From NCBI RefSeq assembly GCF_013365535.1, contig NZ_CP053590.1:1912501-1976500 (forward strand): a stretch of DNA of 64,000 nucleotides, read 5' to 3'. This document shows, piece after piece, positions 59,738 to 64,000 of this stretch. Origin of the DNA: Aquimarina sp. TRL1. Its GTDB lineage: Bacteria > Bacteroidota > Bacteroidia > Flavobacteriales > Flavobacteriaceae. Numbering within the stretch: the first letter of the stretch is position 1; each line of letters starts with the position of its first letter. Made by a program: the position numbers and the translations under genes. The notes below the pieces were generated by a model. The model saw only the letters and a program-made list of their open reading frames with translations, was not told where the DNA came from and did not search any database.

Positions 59738-60862
59738 TTATAATTTATCAGTAATGTTATATAGCTGATATTTTTCGTCTTCCTCCTTAATTGTTAAGTA
59801 TACATTTTTGTTTTTAATTTGCAGATGTAAAAAATGGTATTTACTTCCTTTCTTCTCTTTTGTTTTAATGTACAATGCATTTTTAATTACATTTTTTAGG
59901 TCATAAAAAACAGCGTTTAATTGGTAGCTGTTTTCTGTTTTTTGTTGGAGTATTCGATCCACCGCCTCTGGTAATATTTTTACTTTCCCCAATTGAGAAT
60001 TAAATGATTTGTCAAGCAGCTGTTGTTTTACAATGTATTGTTTTATTTGCTGAGTCTGAATATTCATAATTGCTTTGTGCGCCATATCGGCAATATTCTT
60101 GTAATTTTTGATTTTAAAATATGGGTGGCTTTTATCGAACACAACTCCTGTTTTTCCGGTATTTTGATTAAACATAGGCGGTAGTTCCGGCATGTTTTCA
60201 ACGTTATATCCTTTTGTGTCAACTGCTTTATCTGTTCTAAAGACATTACATCTACACCCGTGATCATTTGGTATGTAATGTGTATTCCAGAATACATGGT
60301 CAACAGGCAAAATTATTCCGTGCCATTTTTTATGCAGCTCCCTTGTTCTTCCGTCATTTACTGCTACGTAGATTAAGTTTGGGTATATGTGTTTTGTACG
60401 CTGTATATCTTGCCATCTTCGTGCTGCTTTTGCACTTGTTTTAGCTAAATGATACTCTGTTTTTAGCCAAACCGAATTATACCGCGTGTTAAGTGCAAGC
60501 GCTGCATTTTTAAAATCTTCCCAACTTCGGGCTTCTCCATTATCATCGATCAGTAGTTTTACTGTCTCTTCGATTTGGTGATGATTTTTAAACGCTGCGA
60601 ATACTCCAACATTATACTTTAAATGTGAGATCATTTCCCAATCAGGAGAAATGTAACCAACTTCGCTTAAGGTTTTTCCATAGCCTTCTGTTACTGCTTT
60701 TTGTAACACTTTTATTGTGTTTTTAAGCAGTTTTTTTCTGTTAATTTTTTTACCCTTATAAATGTCCGATATCATTCTATTAATTATCGTGATATCTATT
60801 ATAGCCTGATTTTTATCGGCACTTAAAGTGTGTTTTTCGCAACAATGCGATCTATACAACAA
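59738..60862 (-). CDS. MuF head morphogenesis protein with C-terminal extension
   Basis: A protein of 374 residues with a central Mu F / SPP1 gp7-type head domain: TSAKAARRWQDIQ, IYVAVNDGRTRELHKKWHGI, FWNTHYIPNDHGCRCNVF (about 155-230). The last about 100 residues (from about 270: KVKILPEAVDRILQQKTE, VFYDLKNVIKNALYIKTK) form an additional alpha/beta domain that looks like the toxin or polyvalent modules (PBECR/LPD3-like) fused to MuF proteins in other phages; this is by-eye. The start is uncertain: the listed TTG overlaps nothing, but the protein-like frame continues upstream into the portal gene. Confidence 0.82.
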   Translation of the reverse strand: MLYRSHCCEKHTLSADKNQAIIDITIINRMISDIYKGKKINRKKLLKNTIKVLQKAVTEGYGKTLSEVGYISPDWEMISHLKYNVGVFAAFKNHHQIEETVKLLIDDNGEARSWEDFKNAALALNTRYNSVWLKTEYHLAKTSAKAARRWQDIQRTKHIYPNLIYVAVNDGRTRELHKKWHGIILPVDHVFWNTHYIPNDHGCRCNVFRTDKAVDTKGYNVENMPELPPMFNQNTGKTGVVFDKSHPYFKIKNYKNIADMAHKAIMNIQTQQIKQYIVKQQLLDKSFNSQLGKVKILPEAVDRILQQKTENSYQLNAVFYDLKNVIKNALYIKTKEKKGSKYHFLHLQIKNKNVYLTIKEEDEKYQLYNITDKL

Positions 60863-60873
60863 ATCAAGTGCCG

Positions 60874-62061
60874 TTAATTCTTTTTTTCGCTCTGCGGTGT
60901 TTTTATTTTTTTTGGCTTTTCTTCTAGTTCTGCCCCATAGGTGATTTCTAGATATTGTTTTGTTAATCTAAAACCGGATGATTTCATAAGGATCTGATCG
61001 GTTTTTATCCTCTCTAAAGGATCTGTAGAAGTTTCAGTTCCGATTCTCTCTTCTTCTGATAGATGTCCTAATCTTCTCAATACAGGCACTAAATGATCAT
61101 TCAGCCAGAACAGGCAGTTTTTCAAATCGGCTTTGGTTATTTCTTCTTCTGTTCTTTCATGCACTTCGGCTTGACTCTTGGAAGAGCCATCTTTAACTGT
61201 CATGGTTTGCCCATTAATCAAAATAGAAACCTGACTGTCGACTGCTTCTATTTTTTTAAAGAATACCTGAAACGCGTCCTGATTTTTGTTTTCTTTTATT
61301 TCTATTTCTGCAGTAGTAGGAAACACGGCATGTGATGCCTTTCCCATCTGTTCCAACCATTGTGCAACTTCTTGTTTTACCTTATCGTTTGTTGATGAAA
61401 TTTTGGCAATACGTATTGGAATACCAAAAATTTGTTCGAACTCGTCCCAACTCGCCCAGGAATGTCTTTTTAAAATCGTCAGCGGAACCGCTTTTTCGAG
61501 AAGTCCATGCCCTTGGTGTAATTTTGCAAACAACAGATCGTCAGGAAAGGCGGTAAAATCCAGTCCTTTGTCGTCTGTAATGTTTTTTACAACCATCCCC
61601 GTATCAGGAATCACATTCGCCCTTTCAATGTTTCTTACCGCTTTTATTTCGTTTCCTTCTTTCAAAATTTGCATCAGCGAGTATTCGAAAAAAATGCTTT
61701 CCATCAGATACCTCAAAAGGTCGCTGAACCATTTTTTTTCGATAATCTTATTTTTGTCAGAAATGGTAACGCCTTTATTGTTGGTAATCACAAACCGACG
61801 GTTTTGAATTCTGAGAATACGATTTTCTATCACCGCTGTTAAGTGGCTATCCATCATTGCATCTTTGTATACTTCTTGCTGCAGATATGTTTTTGGATTA
61901 GCGCTTTGGCGCATCATTCTTGCGCGTTGGTGGTGGTTAATTTCCCTGCGATATACTGATTGTTTAACCTTGGCTAAATCAAGTGTTATTTCTTGTGCTT
62001 TTTTTGCCAATTCTAAAGTGTTTCCCGGCATTGCCTTATTGTTAATTGTAATATTTTCCAT
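60874..62061 (-). CDS. portal protein, DUF935 (Mu gp29-like)
   Basis: A 395-residue portal protein. The DUF935 landmarks are ENRILRIQNRRFVITN, RHSWASWDEFEQIFGIPIRI and TEEEITKADLKNCLFWLNDH. Mu gp29 is the head portal. It lies three bases downstream of the gpG-like gene and upstream of MuF on the same strand. Confidence 0.93.
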   Translation of the reverse strand: MENITINNKAMPGNTLELAKKAQEITLDLAKVKQSVYRREINHHQRARMMRQSANPKTYLQQEVYKDAMMDSHLTAVIENRILRIQNRRFVITNNKGVTISDKNKIIEKKWFSDLLRYLMESIFFEYSLMQILKEGNEIKAVRNIERANVIPDTGMVVKNITDDKGLDFTAFPDDLLFAKLHQGHGLLEKAVPLTILKRHSWASWDEFEQIFGIPIRIAKISSTNDKVKQEVAQWLEQMGKASHAVFPTTAEIEIKENKNQDAFQVFFKKIEAVDSQVSILINGQTMTVKDGSSKSQAEVHERTEEEITKADLKNCLFWLNDHLVPVLRRLGHLSEEERIGTETSTDPLERIKTDQILMKSSGFRLTKQYLEITYGAELEEKPKKIKTPQSEKKN

Positions 62062-62064
62062 TGT

Positions 62065-62556
62065 TTATTTTAGAATTTTATCCAACCCTTTTTTTACTTT
62101 CCGGTTAATCTTAGCGGTTTTGCTTTTCGCTGCTCCGATGTGCTTCCTTTTATGCATATTTCCTTTTCCTTCGTTATGTATTTCTGCGTAAGCTTTATCA
62201 CTTGTGAAAGTTGCTTTGTTGCCACTTTTGCTGGATTTGTATGAATATCTCAGCTTGTCTCCTCCTGTGCCATGCCCGGTAAGAATTGCTCGTCCTTCGT
62301 TCTTTCTTCCATAGGCTGTTTTATTTCCTCTTTTTCCTCTTCGATTCGTTCTGTATCTTGTGATATCCCTTCCTTTTTTGTCTTCGGTTTTTCGTTTTTT
62401 CCATTTTTCTACACCCCCGTCTGTAAAACCTTCATTTTGGAAATTTTCCTGAATGTGATTTTCTTCTTCGACAATCACTATTTCGATTCCTTCCCGAGCA
62501 AGAAACTCTGCGACTCTTTTTGCTTTATGCTTTATCGCTTCTGCTAGTTCTTTCAT
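62065..62556 (-). CDS. gpG-like virion morphogenesis protein
   Basis: This 163-residue basic protein belongs to the phage virion morphogenesis (Mu gpG/P2 tail completion) family. Features are NFQNEGFTDGGVEKWKKRKT, AILTGHGTGGDKLRYSYKS and DKAYAEIHNEGKGNMHKRKH. It overlaps the next upstream gene as ATGA (62553-62556). Confidence 0.85.
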   Translation of the reverse strand: MKELAEAIKHKAKRVAEFLAREGIEIVIVEEENHIQENFQNEGFTDGGVEKWKKRKTEDKKGRDITRYRTNRRGKRGNKTAYGRKNEGRAILTGHGTGGDKLRYSYKSSKSGNKATFTSDKAYAEIHNEGKGNMHKRKHIGAAKSKTAKINRKVKKGLDKILK

Positions 62557-62963
62557 TCTGTTTTGTATTTAGGCATACCGCCTAATTTTATAAATCCATC
62601 TCCCGAGGTTTCTGGCTCTGCTTCTTTTTCAGGTAGATTTATATCAAGTTTCCCGGTAGCGATGTCGAATAACCAAGTCCGCGTTTCATCGTAATCGATG
62701 CGTGTATCGTCATCAATTTGAATATCTTTTCGTTTGTATAATTCGTACTTGACTATTCGCTTTAAGTGCTTTTTGATGGTTGGATTTCTCTCCGTTCCTC
62801 TTTTATCAAAAATATTATGATGCGCATATTTTTTTAAATACCCCATCATATCATCGATACTTTCTTCAATTACTTCTGTGACTATCTCATCATTATCGTT
62901 AATAAGATTATTTATCACTTGTACGACTGATATCGTTTTTAAATCGTCTTTCTCAATAAACAT
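62553..62963 (-). CDS. DUF1320-like connector protein (Mu gp36-like)
   Basis: This 136-residue protein begins MFIEKDDLKTISVVQVINNL, with VIEESIDDMMGYLKKYAHH matching the helical pattern IxxYLxxRY of DUF1320 head-tail connectors, and an acidic C-terminal tail. The position in the morphogenesis cluster supports the call. Confidence 0.65.
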   Translation of the reverse strand: MFIEKDDLKTISVVQVINNLINDNDEIVTEVIEESIDDMMGYLKKYAHHNIFDKRGTERNPTIKKHLKRIVKYELYKRKDIQIDDDTRIDYDETRTWLFDIATGKLDINLPEKEAEPETSGDGFIKLGGMPKYKTE

Positions 62964-63414
62964 AATTGTATTTGTTATCTATGGCGGTACGTACTACTGC
63001 CTGAAATGTTAATTTATATGCCGGGCGTCGATATTGATCGCTCAAATCTTTGTCGTGAATCAAGGTAAAACCATCGGGAAAAGTGTCCTCTTGCACCCAT
63101 TGAAGTGTATTTGCTGTTTGTTCTACAATATTGAGAATATCATCCTCTTTAGCTTCATCAGCTGCACCAACAAAAGAATCGGTGCCTTGATGAAAAAACA
63201 GATATACGGATACACTTACTTCCCCCTCTTGAAGCTGCACTGTTCGATCAGTGTAATCAATATCACTAATATGAATATATGCTGCAGGAAAAGATGGCGG
63301 ATAACTTTTTCTATCGCCATTTAATTGCCCTTTCCAAAGATCAATCCATTTGTAAATCGTTATTTCCTTTAATTCCTTTTTAAAGGTGTTTTTCACCAGT
63401 CTGCGTATTTTCAT
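62953..63414 (-). CDS. phage minor tail / gp37-like protein
   Basis: This 153-residue protein has the beta-rich pattern of tail terminator or completion proteins: PAAYIHISDIDYTDRTVQLQ, EVSVSVYLFFHQGTDSF, PAYKLTFQAVVRTAIDN. It overlaps the DUF1320-like gene by 11 bases. It probably acts at the head-tail joint; the exact family is uncertain. Confidence 0.6.
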   Translation of the reverse strand: MKIRRLVKNTFKKELKEITIYKWIDLWKGQLNGDRKSYPPSFPAAYIHISDIDYTDRTVQLQEGEVSVSVYLFFHQGTDSFVGAADEAKEDDILNIVEQTANTLQWVQEDTFPDGFTLIHDKDLSDQYRRPAYKLTFQAVVRTAIDNKYNYVY

Positions 63415-63419
63415 AATAG

Positions 63420-64000
63420 TTAAAACCCTCCTCTGGTTCGTATTCTAATTATTGGTTTTCTCTTGCTTGTATCAGAAGAAATCTCAGCCCCAAAAAGGAG
63501 TCTCCCTTTTCTTACTGCGCATTCAAGAGCGTCTAGTAAATCGTCTGGGGACGAACATTTTTTCTCAAAAGCGAGGATATGAATAATTCCCTGTTCCATG
63601 TCTTCGCTATCTCTTAATCGCTCATCAAAGGTTAACAGGCGGTTAAAAAACATGGTTTTTAGCGTCGCTACGATACGCTCGTGTTTGTCGCCGGTTGCAT
63701 GATCGGGCAAAGGAATTCCACTTCCTCCATTTCGCTCACAGGCAATAAGCCAGTTAGGGTCATGCACCGCTTTCTGTGATGCTGTGGCATCGTAATAGCT
63801 GTTAATTGCCATACCACGCGCATTGTATTTCCCTTGCCATTGAAAATGTTTATCCATTGCAACCGACGATTCACACTGACGGTAGAATAATTCAAGTACG
63901 TGTGCTTTTCCATTTTCAAAACCTAAAACAACCCCTGCTTTGTAATCTCCTCCCTCTGTAAAGGATAAATCCCAAAATTCGACCAGACAATCCCAGTGTT
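63420..64000 (-). CDS. terminase large subunit, C-terminal nuclease part (cut by window edge)
   Basis: The minus-strand frame is open from the window edge. It encodes the RNase H-like nuclease of a terminase: first acidic motif FWDLSFTEGGDYKAGVVLGF, then HVLELFYRQCESSVAMDKHF and the final motif SPDDLLDALECAVRKGRLLF. It corresponds to the headful-packaging enzyme of Mu-like phages (Mu gp28). The ATPase half lies beyond the window. An internal ATG at 63857 is not the start. Confidence 0.88.
   Translation of the reverse strand, partial: HWDCLVEFWDLSFTEGGDYKAGVVLGFENGKAHVLELFYRQCESSVAMDKHFQWQGKYNARGMAINSYYDATASQKAVHDPNWLIACERNGGSGIPLPDHATGDKHERIVATLKTMFFNRLLTFDERLRDSEDMEQGIIHILAFEKKCSSPDDLLDALECAVRKGRLLFGAEISSDTSKRKPIIRIRTRGGF

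Larger units (their letters stand above)
47228..64000. mobile_element. Mu-like transposable prophage, left part (right end outside window)
   Basis: The content from the repeat-rich region at 47.2-47.4 kb to the window end is that of a Mu-type phage: Xre repressor, operator cluster, small HTH protein, DDE transposase and MuB-like ATPase, DUF3164-like protein, then portal (DUF935), MuF, gpG-like, DUF1320-like and terminase genes. The exact left end is not proved, because no target duplication can be seen without the right end. Early genes read right and structural genes read left, converging at 59.74 kb. Confidence 0.85.

Noticed and set aside
61093..62547. Plus-strand ORFs of up to 173 codons across the portal and gpG-like genes
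   Set aside because: Antisense to genes with recognisable phage families and overlapping start-stop junctions.

Overview
The window reads as the chromosome of a marine-type member of the Bacteroidota (class Flavobacteriia; Aquimarina-like relatives would fit, but the genus is a guess). The evidence is the AT-rich sequence, scarce Shine-Dalgarno motifs, promoter-like TTTG-N18/20-TAnnTTTG pairs, short Bacteroidota-type lipoproteins, carboxypeptidase-regulatory-domain (CarboxypepD_reg) proteins and C-terminal type IX secretion (T9SS) sorting domains. No rRNA, tRNA or CRISPR array was found.

Host part, about 1-47.2 kb. 0.5-7 kb: a fused double-ATPase peptide ABC transporter protein, an NtrY-like histidine kinase, an enoyl-CoA hydratase and the unit yicC-gmk-nadD. 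7-17.4 kb and 28.5-29.5 kb: a nearly complete heme pathway (hemJ, MATE pump, hemH; AraC regulator divergent from hemA-hemC-hemD-hemE-EI24-hemF; hemB further on). Only hemL of the C5 route is missing here. 17.5-23.5 kb: two paralogous CarboxypepD_reg proteins on the minus strand flank a plus-strand three-gene cassette (small exported cationic protein, DUF5819/SdpA-like protein, SdpB/HTTM-like membrane protein). This resembles a bacteriocin-type sdpABC system and is the most interesting host locus. 23.7-28.3 kb: an ABC permease fused to an M1 aminopeptidase, with its ATPase. 29.6-39 kb: AlkC-like glycosylase, Rossmann dehydrogenase, SRPBCC protein, secreted protein, sphingomyelinase-like lipoprotein, GrpB, CNNM transporter, methylguanine methyltransferase, serine hydrolase and a DEDD exonuclease. 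39-46.5 kb: two tandem paralogous giant secreted proteins (Asp-box propeller, FN3, MAM-like, chitin-binding-like, T9SS sorting domain).

From about 47.2 kb to the window end lies the left part of a Mu-like transposable prophage. Its features are a repeat-rich putative left end; an accessory module of tiny lipoprotein, four-TM protein and small acidic protein; an Xre repressor reading leftward; an operator cluster; then a tightly overlapping early operon (small HTH protein, DDE transposase, MuB-like ATPase, second P-loop ATPase, DUF3164-like protein, many tiny proteins, cytosine methyltransferase). After a strong terminator comes a small HTH protein with its own, apparently leaderless, promoter. 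The morphogenesis genes lie on the opposite strand and converge on the early operon: terminase nuclease domain (cut by the window edge), two connector/tail-completion proteins, gpG-like protein, DUF935 portal and MuF head protein with a C-terminal extension. Capsid, tail and lysis genes and the right end lie beyond the window.
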